A stretch of 25,891 nucleotides of DNA, taken from Spongospora subterranea (Eukaryota > Endomyxa > Phytomyxea > Plasmodiophorida > Plasmodiophoridae). The notes below the pieces were generated by a model. That model saw only the letters and a program-made list of their open reading frames with translations. It ran no database searches and was not told where the DNA came from. Location of the stretch: positions 1 to 25,891 of the forward strand of contig OUQQ01000255.1 in NCBI GenBank assembly GCA_900404475.1, read 5' to 3'. Shown here in pieces: positions 9,930 through 22,774 of this stretch; position 1 is the first letter of the stretch, and each line of letters begins with the position of its first letter. A program made the translations under genes and the position numbers.

Positions 9930-10880
9930 ATGCGTGACGGAGTCCGTAAATACATATCAGGAAAAGACACGATGATGGCTGAAGGATCGAAACGAGGCGG
10001 ATTCTCTGGGCGAGGTAGCGCTCGTGGCTCTTTTCGAGGAAAACGCGGCAAGGAAGTGACCCAGAATTTGTCTGAGGGTGCCAGGTTTTCTGGTCAAAGA
10101 TCTCGAGGATTTTCCGGGGGCAGGGGCACTCGAGGTTCTGGTATCGTTGGGCGTGGGAGCAGTTTACGTGGCAAACCATATCACAAAAAGATCAAGTTAA
10201 TTTCCTTTGACGATGAATCAAGAAAGTAATTCATAACTCCGTTCTAATATTGCATATTTTCTGACTTCATGTATGGTCAGAGACTTTGTCACTGGTTTTC
10301 ATGCTCGGCGAGTGCAACGAAGAGTCAAGGCGATGGAGGAACTGCAGTGTAAGGCCAAGCAAGAGCGGAGACAAAAGCGGAAAGATATGAAGAAAACACG
10401 CGATGAATATCACGAATCCATCCATCCATCATTATTTAAAGACCATAAACTCATCGATTTTTCTGAAGCAGAGGTGATACGTTCTTCGTCAGGAATGCCA
10501 TTTGTCGTCACTGATATGCAACAATTCAGGAAGATGATGACAACTCTCCATCACAAGTGGTTCACAAGTTTGACTCCAATGATTTTGAGACGACAGTGGT
10601 GACTACACTGAAAGACATCGTTCTCGACGAAGAAATGGCGACGATACAGAATATGGACGAGGTGGTAGATCAAAGGAAATCTGATCCTCCAGCAACTGTC
10701 CCAAGTGGAAAAGAACAAGTCAAAGACAAAATATTAAAGAAGAAACTCGATACCAAATTGAAAGCATCGTTGAAGCCCAAGAAATCATATAAACGGTCAG
10801 CGCCTAAAAAGAAGCTGTCCGGCTCCTCAAGGCCTGTAACAACAAGAACCTCGAAAGCCGTTTCAAGGCGCAGAAAATGA
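9930..10880 (+). CDS. Nol12/Rrp17 nucleolar ribosome-biogenesis protein
   Basis: Family of nucleolar RNA-binding proteins needed for pre-rRNA processing; yeast Rrp17 acts as a 5'-3' exonuclease on 60S precursors. Exons 9930-10225, 10281-10473, 10530-10880 (840 nt, 279 aa). The N-terminus is an Arg-Gly-rich stretch (GGFSGRGSARGSFRGKRG and more), unusual for the family and typical of RNA-binding or nucleolar targeting. The diagnostic core spans the first junction: ISFDDESRK joined to DFVTGFHARRVQRR, followed by a basic helix and RDEYHES. The second junction joins DFSEAE to EDDDNSP. The C-terminus is very Lys/Arg-rich. The start is uncertain: 9930 gives the longest frame, 9972/9975 (MMAEGSK) is inside it, and an upstream ATG near 9891 could splice to an acceptor at about 9960. 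Confidence 0.85.
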
Positions 10881-11076
10881 ACTCCCTTTTATTTCAGAAC
10901 TTTTGATGAACTATCTATATCTTTGGGACAATCCGGACATGAATTCAGAAGCTGCTCCTTTGATTTGAATCACTGAATTTCTGATCGTTGTCATATCAAT
11001 GCCTTGTAATGAACTATTGGTCTCAGTTAAATAGAGGCTTTTACTTATGGCTGAAACAGTTACCTAGACTGGTCAG

Positions 11077-11744
11077 ATGGCGGGTCTCTACCAAAGTATT
11101 GATCACTTGATAACGAAGTTGCGGATTCAGGCATGTGATAATTCCTCGCTGATTGAGGTGGTGGATTATTGTTTCCGTCAACCGCTTCAAAATACTACAG
11201 TACTTATTTGGTTAACAAAACCGATAGTCAGTGTTCATTTTCCATACCTGCGACGAAGAAATCCCTTTACTTCTGGAAAACCGATCCAAAATATCAGGTT
11301 TGGGCACAGGAGCAGCTTTGACCTGATGTCAAATCTTAATAAGAAGTCAAGTGCTGCTTACACAACAGAAATACAGGAGGCGAAACAGGTTGAGGCGGCG
11401 AGATTGATGGCTCGTCTCTCCGAGAAGCAAATTCTTGATCGAAATTATCTACATTGTGGTTTGTGGCAGTGGGAATTGAAGCGCCTAATTTTGGTTTCGA
11501 AGTTGAAAGCAGAGAAGCTACATCAACAGTGAGATGTAGAAGATATACAATGGATTCGTACCCGTGCTACGAGATGACCCACGAGCTACAGGCTTCTTTG
11601 AATACAATGAAAGGTTCGGTTTTAAAGCTTTTGTCGCAGACTTATCCCGGTGTAAAACAACGGGAGCAGGAGCGGCAACGGCATGAGGAGGAGGTGAAGA
11701 CGCTTCAGCAACAATCTGCGAAGTCGTTCAAACTAAATCAATAA
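11077..11744 (+). CDS. Unrecognised helical/coiled-coil protein
   Basis: I do not recognise the family. The first exon starts at 11077 with MAGLYQSIDHLITKLR and runs to about 11199. A short intron (11200 to 11231, or to about 11258) precedes KKSLYFWKTDPKYQ, which is open only in another frame; a 46-nt intron (about 11299-11344) then leads to AARLMARLSEKQILDRNYL. A further junction near 11455-11530 is unresolved before the last exon (HELQASLNTMKGS, then a charged coiled coil rich in Gln/Glu ending SAKSFKLNQ at 11744). The stop codon overlaps an AATAAA. The protein is small (perhaps 170-200 aa), hydrophilic and mostly helical, with no signal peptide or obvious catalytic motif. It converges on the ArfGAP with only about 30 bases between stops. 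Existence as a gene is fairly likely; exon details are provisional. Confidence 0.6.
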
Positions 11745-11776
11745 AAAACATGATAAACATACATTTGCTTGAGGAG

Positions 11777-12481
11777 CTATCGCCGATTTATCTGAGCACG
11801 GGAAGTGTTAAAACAGTTCTGACGTGTGCCATAATGGAAATGAACGTACTCTTTTCATTAGACAGGCTGTGAATTACGGCGTCAAGACCAGTCGGTGCAA
11901 CCTCAGTAGCTTGAGGGAGTTTAACGTCGATGTCCACAGTACTAGAGTTCATTCGAATCAGAAACTTGAGATGATGAAACGATCTTGCGGCATACGGTGC
12001 TTCTCGGTCGAGATGTGCCTTGTATACTCGCGCTGCACGGGAACTATATTTTGTTGTCGCGGTTGAAGATCCGTTATTCCCTTGATCAATATATCCATTT
12101 TTTCTAAGTCCCTCTCTGGCCTGGGCATTCCCTCCTCCAACCATGCGCTGCATCTGAGTGCGGGTCCATCCGTCCAGAACGGTCGACCTTAAATATGCTC
12201 ATTATCAGACGAACTCATACGAGTGTCGACAGTTTCACCTGACGAATGATATATGAACTCCAAGGCGGCGATGAACTGCACTGCAATCAATACACAGAAA
12301 AACACCATACGTGACAGAGGCCCAGGTTGGATTTTTAGTAGGACAATCAAAACACACCTATACCCAACTATTTACGACACCTGGAACATACCCAGTTGAA
12401 AACAAAAAATACCTTGTTTTCTGGTTGTCTCTTAAGTTTAGAAAAAATACGCTCAACGTCAGCAGGTGGTAATGTATCCAT
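11777..12481 (-). CDS. Short ArfGAP (ArfGAP2/3, Glo3-like catalytic domain)
   Basis: GTPase-activating protein for Arf1, which drives COPI coat release at the Golgi. Exons on the minus strand: 12481-12413 ([13 protein letters not shown]), 12357-12239, 12187-11996, then from 11941. The C4 zinc finger is complete: [17 protein letters not shown], then [19 protein letters not shown], containing the spacing CX2CX16CX2C and the arginine finger in HRRLGVH. The next exon gives [13 protein letters not shown] and GGGNAQAR, then [18 protein letters not shown], typical of the domain's end. Only about 30-50 residues follow, stopping at 11788 if unspliced or 11777 with one more intron (donor about 11878). 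Total is about 160-180 aa, against roughly 500 for Glo3 or ArfGAP2/3; the coatomer-binding and C-terminal lipid-sensing regions are absent. Whether this is a real short form or a 3'-truncated gene is open. Confidence 0.88.
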
Positions 12482-14003
12482 TCCGGGCAAAATATATACG
12501 TTTTTGGGCAATGTACGATGGCGGTACAGGAGTTCTATCGACTATTCCGGAGCAGCCGATAGCGATAGTGCAGACGTGGAAAAACGTCGAAAATCCAAGT
12601 AAAGAGCAATCCGAGACAATCCGTGACCTGATCAACTATATGTACACTGGTGCATTCAGCCACGTACAGTACACTGTACACAGAGTGGTGCCCCTTCCAG
12701 GTTCCAACCTTGTGTACTGTACGCGTCGGACCAAGTGCCGTCGGGTCCGCGCAACAGCCCACGGGGGGAGGCATCAGATCACAGAAACAGATGGGGCCAG
12801 GCAACGGCCAAATACCTGGAACAATAAACTCAATTGCCAGCTGCATGGAAATACCGGGGGCTTTGCAGGTATGGCAATTTTTTTTTCTTACTTGGCACTC
12901 GGAATCTCGATGAAGGTGCATGGTGTAGTATCGGGGTTATGGACCTGACATTTTTTCCATCATGTGTTTGTAAAAGGCTCAACTGTAAGTAGATGTGGAT
13001 CTCACCGTCCGGGGTAGACGGTTCTCAGTAGTAAATTTGCAATTTATTTATACAACATGGTACTTCAACATCCCTCTTTGTTCTACAGCAGAAGAACAAC
13101 TGCAGATTCCAAACCCTGGGATTGAGGAACGAGATCCGCAGCTGAACGGCGCTTACGACTATTGCTCTGCTCTGAAAAGGCCTCCAGTTTCCATTTATTC
13201 AGTTTTGACTGAACGCCTTCATTCAAAAGTGCATCCAAAGAAGTATCAAAACGGTAAACTAGCAAAAAAGTGTCATCATCAAAGGTAAATATTTTCCAAA
13301 AAATTGAGATTCTTCTGGGTGACAGCTCGGAACCCAGCTGAGGAAACTCTAAAGAAATTAAGGTTCGAGAAAGTTGCATCGAATACGATGCTTCAATATC
13401 ATGATGCTATTTTTCGAAAAGGCACGCTCTGATTTCGACGGGCTAGCTAGTGTGATCTTGGCAAAGTCGGCAATGGTTCTAGCCTAGGAACCCAAAGCGC
13501 ATCAACAAGATACGCATATTGAGATACATCATGGGCCGTGTAGCCATTGCAGGAAGTAGCGGTGAGCATGGCGCTCAACAACTTGAAAAGGCACCGAGTT
13601 CGGTTTCCAAAATCCAGAGGAACTGTCATAACAGTAGGAATTCCAATAGGATGGGTTCGTACAATGATTTAGAGGGTTTGGAAGAACGGGCCAACAGACG
13701 CTCACACTGTGCTGAGTGAGTTGCGAGGGGACACGCTGTTGGATGTCTGGGACGTTCATACATTCTGATAATCGGTTCCTAGCGAGAAGCAATCCATTTG
13801 TGCCTCTTGATATCCTCGTTATTCGCTATTTGACAGCACAACGATGCAATCGCTGATTGGCAAGCAAATGATAGAAAATCGGTGACTTACTTTAATGATC
13901 AATGATATGCAAGAACTTCTGTGCTAACGAAATCATCTTAAACATGATCGAAACGCTTTGATGACCATTAATTTGTGAAAAGTTTTGGAAATCAATTGAA
14001 TTT
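12482..14003. other. Interval without a supported gene
   Basis: About 1.5 kb between the ArfGAP start and the DHX16 stop, both on the minus strand. The part near 12482 should hold the ArfGAP promoter. Around 12660-12735 there are repeated GTACACTGTACA/TGTACTGTAC palindromic words, suggestive of a regulatory or transposon-end sequence. At 13083-13379 both strands are open: minus carries a 98-codon frame with a DDDTFLLVYRFDTSLDALL segment, plus carries a frame followed by a plausible GTAAAT donor at about 13287. Neither is recognisable, so a small gene here is possible but not supported. Confidence 0.4.
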
Positions 14004-18164
<4,161 letters not shown>

Positions 18165-18600
18165 TGGCGCGCGGACTCTGCATCTGACTGATCACCACGC
18201 ATTTCCACCACGCCCGGTTTGCGTTACCCTTGATGAGGTGCCCGGTCGGCCACAAAGGCTGCCCAGGACTGCACTGAAAAACAAGGAGGTCACGACGACA
18301 TCTCCAGTTCACTGTGTGATATCTCCTATCGCTGCCGCTTGTTCCATGCCTTGCGCGGGAACTGATGACCTTTCGAAAAAGGATGATTGCGCCTCGGCAA
18401 ATGTTGGGATCCGCAGCAAGGTAGCAATCCTGTTGTGCCTGTGCAGGTAGATGCGCGTTGAGCGGAGCTGGTACTCTGGGCTTGGCATCGCTCTGTCATT
18501 CCAGAATGCGGCTCAATGGGAAATTGCAAAGCGGCATCTTTATGGCCTCGTCGGCGCTGCAACTGTCGTATTGAGTTATATTCGGCCAGAATCACCTAGG
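18165..18600. other. DHX16 5' flank
   Basis: Upstream of the DHX16 start codon. The sequence is less A/T-rich than its surroundings and open in short frames on both strands, none recognisable. It must contain the DHX16 promoter; no TATA-like element can be called with confidence. Confidence 0.35.
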
Positions 18601-18635
18601 TTTAGACAACCGAATGCGGAAATTTGTGTTGTGAA

Positions 18636-18818
18636 TTTGTCGAATAATATTTCTGAGATATTTAAAACAATTCCTTAAATACGTTAGAATTGTCGAATCA
18701 TATTTCTGAGGCAGACTTCTTCCGTCATTGATTATCCGGTCTGCATTAGACCATGACTGAATTCTAGCAGCCGCGGCTTGACGGAAGAAGTCTGCCTCCG
18801 AAATGTGATTCGACAAAT
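18636..18818. repeat. Fold-back inverted repeat with an extra half-copy
   Basis: Left arm about 18689-18727 and right arm about 18779-18818 are inverted copies, nearly identical over about 38 bases (core GGCAGACTTCTTCCGTCA and its complement), separated by about 51 bases. The outer part of the left arm, TGTCGAATCATATTTCTGAG, is also directly repeated just upstream at about 18638-18657 with one change. The form suggests a MITE-like or fold-back element; the arms could form a stable hairpin. It sits at the 3' end of the helicase fossil on the minus strand. Confidence 0.8.
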
Positions 18819-18819
18819 C

Positions 18820-19680
18820 CTCAATTTCGTATCTAAGCAATTGTTTTTCAAATCAATCGTCAGTTTCTGTAGATGAAATGTAGCTGATTGCTGGTCGAGC
18901 AGTTGGATCACGAAGAACTGTGAACGAAGCACTCAGTCTGGATTCCAGGTTGGCGACTTGAGTAAGAGGCATGGTCCCTGTAAACGGAAAGGGTTGGTTG
19001 GCTCATGTTGATGCGGTGAGGAGTTGTGCCAGTCAGGGCAATTAAGGGGATGGAAACGGGTCGATTACGGCTTGCCATTTTCATCACATTGCTACCAAAC
19101 CTATCACTATTGAATTGAATGTGAGCGATTATTCATGTACCGGAAATTCTGCAATATCAAATGAGCTTCATCCAACAATGACGCAGAGAATATTGTTTAG
19201 AGTTTGAAGGTGACATACTCGAGGGATTCAACCGATTCGACGCTGACGAGAATAATTTTTGGAGCGCCAACCGCACTTAATCGGGACTCCAGAATCCGTG
19301 TGAAACACGAAGTTCTGCCAGCCGTCTTGATAAATCGTGCTTAAGAGCAACCAGCGGAACAATGACAGTGATCACTTTTTCTTGAGCCATGGCAGGTATG
19401 ATAAAACTCAAAGATTTACCTGTATGATGGTCACCAGTAGCAGGAACGACATCCCATTTTGGCGAGTCGCCGATGCCATTCTAGATTAGGATAACCTAAT
19501 GGCATACCCAATCGGTTTCGTAATACTGTCGCCAAAGAACGAAGACTGTGAAGCACTTGTTCGATAACGCTTGCGTCAAACCGCGTTAGTTGACCGATAT
19601 TTTCAGCGAAGAGGAACAACGATAACGAAGATTCTGTCTTGTAATACGGCCGAAAAGTGGTGAACAGCAAGGACAACTAT
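18820..19680 (-). pseudogene. Broken RecQ-like DNA helicase
   Basis: Reading the minus strand from about 19680 to 18820, fragments of a RecQ-type helicase appear in correct order but different frames: a leader with RFDASVIEQVLHSLRSLATVL; a Walker A-like region DVVPATGDHHTGKSLSF with IVPLVALKHDLSRRL (about 19470-19310); APKIILVSVESVESLEYV (about 19265-19210); the DEAH box LDEAHLI (about 19180-19160); motif III IPLIALTGTT (about 19057-19030); and SRLSASFTVLRDPTARPAISYI (about 18950-18880). Stops and frameshifts separate the blocks, and the Walker A has extra residues (TGDHHTGKS where TGSGKS is expected), so it is almost surely dead. The PLVAL and TARP-IsY words are typical of helicases dispersed or subtelomeric in fungal genomes. 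The C-terminal half was not found. Whether more lies upstream (19680-20170) is unclear. Confidence 0.82.
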
Positions 19681-20413
19681 TACGGAATAGAAACAGATGA
19701 TGGGCCTGTTTTGAGAACCCAATATCTTTGATCTCGAGTCAATCCGATGGTTCATACCGTGTTCTCCACAAGTGTTTATGGATAGTACTTTTACATTCTA
19801 TTATAGGGGCATCTATTATTTTGTTTTCTAAACCGCCAATGAAGAGAAGGTTGCCGCCAATTTGCAAGTCGCGATGCTTTCATTGAGGCAGGACAGTAAT
19901 GCGTCTGACAACGTCGATGGACGGTTCACGGTTTGCCGCCACCTGCACTATAGCGACTCAACCATCGGAATCGGACGCGAAGCTGTGAAGGCGGCAAGGT
20001 GATGAATCCACTGCGCTAGTGCAAAAGGGTTCTTGGCATACAATGATCAGATGCACTGCCTTACTGTTTAGAGTTTGCTCATCTAGTTCGTGCATCAGGA
20101 AAACAGTCAACTTCGTTAAGTCCATCCGTCCATTTGAATAAACCCGTTTCAGTGTCTTAGAGGTTGAATCCAATACGCACCGTCGGCAAATAGGCGGTTT
20201 GTACTGTTAGGAATTATCGGTTCGGCGACAAGTAGCCCTTGTAAAAATGATAGGCAGTTAATGTTCGGTTTTGCCTGATAGGGGAAGTGGATGAGGTTTC
20301 ATTCTCAATCCAGAGTTCAATAATCGCGGAGAATTGTTGAGGGTCGCCTCCTCCTCTACCAAATCTCGGGAGGTTGGTCATCTGATCGTTAGGGTTTAAC
20401 TGAGGGCCGGATC
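19681..20413. other. Interval without a supported gene
   Basis: Upstream of the helicase fossil on its strand and upstream of the next plus-strand gene. A 71-codon minus-strand frame (19958-20173) might be an eroded N-terminal part of the helicase element, but I see no motif that proves it. The last 200 bases should contain the promoter of the gene starting at 20414. Confidence 0.35.
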
Positions 20414-22507
20414 ATGGCGCATCGGCGCCGACAATTGCACAACGCTCTTGGTGCGGTCGCCCCAACTCCTCCCTCGTCTGCCGCTCTTGCCTCACATCAT
20501 ACCTTGGGCAGCCCTGTCCGTGCTAGAATCGCCTTTGTGCTGCTGTTCATCGAGGATAAAGCCCTCCTGCAAAGAGCTTTATCATCTACTATTCCGGTTT
20601 GTACTAATTCTATGTATCCATTTGTTTCTGTGTCGATGTTGGTTTTACTTTCGCGGGCTATCGTTCAAGGTTCTCTCGTGTTGCCAACAAAAGCAAACCT
20701 GCTTTTACTGTCGTATTTTGTCGTGTTAACACTGTCTCAGGCAGGCTATTTATGCGGAATTGGAACTAGCTGGTTATCGGCGGATAGATTATCGTTTGAG
20801 AACGCTCCGCAGACCCCAGATGACATCGCCAATTCGCTCCAAGTTCTTCTGGCCAAGGTGGCTAACCCGTATACGTTTTGGATGTTGATCTGACTAGCAT
20901 TTTGCAGGTTGGAAAAAGTTACTCTTTCGACGTTGTGCTACTTGTTGGTGGCGACCTTCCTTCACCTGAAGACGCGGTAGTTCTGTTCTCAGCAGTCGAT
21001 GCCACCTTGACCGACGTATGTTTTCACGTTTTCTGTTTTGACTAAATACCCTAAAGCATAGCGATTTCCAGGAAATGTGCCAATCGCGGCTGCATATCTT
21101 ATGCCTTGACCATTGTGATCTCAATGATTGGGACGTTTTACTTGGCGCCGACGTCACGTAATCTACAGGCAATGTTTCGGTTACCATGTTCGCGAATTAA
21201 CGTAGATTTTTAGGAGAGTTAGAAACTGGAATGGGCTTCGTTCGCAATCTTTCATCAACGACGGTGTTATTTGGCGCGGTTGCCTCTCCCTATCATCTGG
21301 CCGTTCTATGTCGGGTATATATCTTTCCAAACATTCATCTTGTAAACCATCCGGAGGGGTCCCAGTTTTTCCTTGTAAACCTCTTCAGGTAATAGTTATA
21401 TTCTACAGTTTTTTCTTTCGTTCAAACGAACCCTTTCAGGCGCTATCGCGTGTTCAACTGGACACTGTTCCAATCTCGTTGTTTAGGAAATCGATTCATG
21501 GCGATGTGCGTTGGAAGGCCAGAGGCGTCTACGACAGAGTATTGACTAGCTGGGCCTCAGGAAATGGAATAATGTCAACTTGTCTGGGTTTCTTTATTCG
21601 CATCGCTCTGATTTGTGCTCAGGGCTGAAGGACACGGTCTCTTCCTGCACATTTCCGATGGTCCCATTATTCTTATATTTCCTGGGCAACATGGGGGTCT
21701 GTGTTTCCGGACAATATCATGTGACGCCGATGAAGCCAAACTTTCTGGAGGCAATATTTACGCTTATTTATGGATGAACGCTACCCCACAACATAAACCC
21801 ACACCTTCGAAGCAACCTTTCAAGACTGGGTCAACAGGTCTTGAACGCACGAAGTATCTGAAAGCACGCCTGTCTTTTTTTGTTATTCAATTTCTCAGAC
21901 CATTGAACAGGAGCCAAATTCTACTGCAGACGAAGCCTCTCGATTTGCCGTCGTCTCCGTCTTCTCTTGTCCAGAAGCAGAAGCAGAAGCTGTGCTCAGC
22001 TGAGCCCATTGGTATCTGCGTTTTGTCCTGCTCGGGTTTATCCGTTGACTCTTGCTCAACGTAGGTCCGTTGACAGAATCAGATAAAGCCAATCATTCGC
22101 CGGCAATTGGCGTTGAGTATTGCAATGACAATGCAGTCAACAACGACGCGTCAATCACGACTCTTCACAACCTGTTCCTGCCCACCCCACATCGTCGATT
22201 AGCGCCGTCCATCGCCTTAACGAAGCTGCTCTCAACACCTAGCAACATTTTACCAGAATCATTATTAGACGGCAAACCTACTATTGACCTGGAACCAGGA
22301 GCTAATGGTTTTGAAGTGGATTCAGACCAGCGCGAGCAAGCATCCCATGCTGTGGTCGGTCAAAGTGAAATGCCATCAATGATCCAAGAAGTCAACTGCT
22401 CGTCTCTGATGAGGGATGCAGTGAAATTCGTCACCGGCCGAGTTCGGTTTGACCTAATCGATAAGACGGCGGCTGACATCGTCCAAGTTATCCGAGACGC
22501 TCAATGA
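20414..22507 (+). CDS. Unrecognised multi-exon gene
   Basis: I cannot name the family. First ATG 20414 (MAHRRRQLHNALGA). The coherent parts are: an exon ending QTPDDIANSLQVLLAK (about 20864), a 49-nt intron, then VGKSYSFDVVLLVGGDLPS to about 21016; an exon from about 21213 with VLFGAVASPYHLAVLC; an exon from about 21440 with VPISLFRKSIHGDVRWK; an intron 21573-21623, then GHGLFLHISDGPIILIFPG (a beta-rich stretch); an intron about 21831-21898; a Ser/Pro-rich stretch; an intron 22013-22066; and the last exon to 22507, ending DKTAADIVQVIRDAQ. The 3' junctions keep one frame; the exons between 20585 and 21440 are uncertain. There is no clear signal peptide, membrane span or catalytic motif. The beta-strand-rich middle and disordered acidic tail suggest a scaffold or regulatory protein. 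It could be two genes. Confidence 0.55.
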
Positions 22508-22774
22508 ACGATATACACAACAGTATTAATTATTATTCATATACCTATACAATTCTGTGTTGGCAAGAGAAACATTCCTGTGCAGGGTGGAGCCATGACA
22601 AGTGGCCGCGCTTGTTAACGAGGTAGACTGGACACGTTAACTGAAGTTCTGCCAAGTAGAGAGCCAGTAGTATATTCTTATAGTCGGAGAGATGGTCAAT
22701 CGATAAGCCATGCAGCGACGGCAATGGCAATGATCTGAAACCGGCGATGGATCAGTCCAGGGACGAGGGAGCTG
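22508..22774. promoter_or_regulatory. Intergenic spacer before the LRR gene
   Basis: About 265 bases between a stop on the plus strand and the next plus-strand start. It should hold the terminator of the first gene and the promoter of the LRR gene. No defined motif was identified. Confidence 0.3.

Noticed and set aside
9850..10179. Minus-strand 109-codon frame
   Set aside because: Antisense shadow of the Arg-Gly-rich first exon of the Nol12 gene.
12535..12921. Minus-strand 128-codon frame with many cysteines
   Set aside because: Looked at first like the ArfGAP zinc finger, but the true finger is in the exon 12239-12357 and the ArfGAP starts at 12481. No known motif remains here.
13083..13379. 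Overlapping open frames on both strands
   Set aside because: Codon use is plausible on both, but neither has a recognisable domain or a convincing multi-exon extension; left as unsupported.
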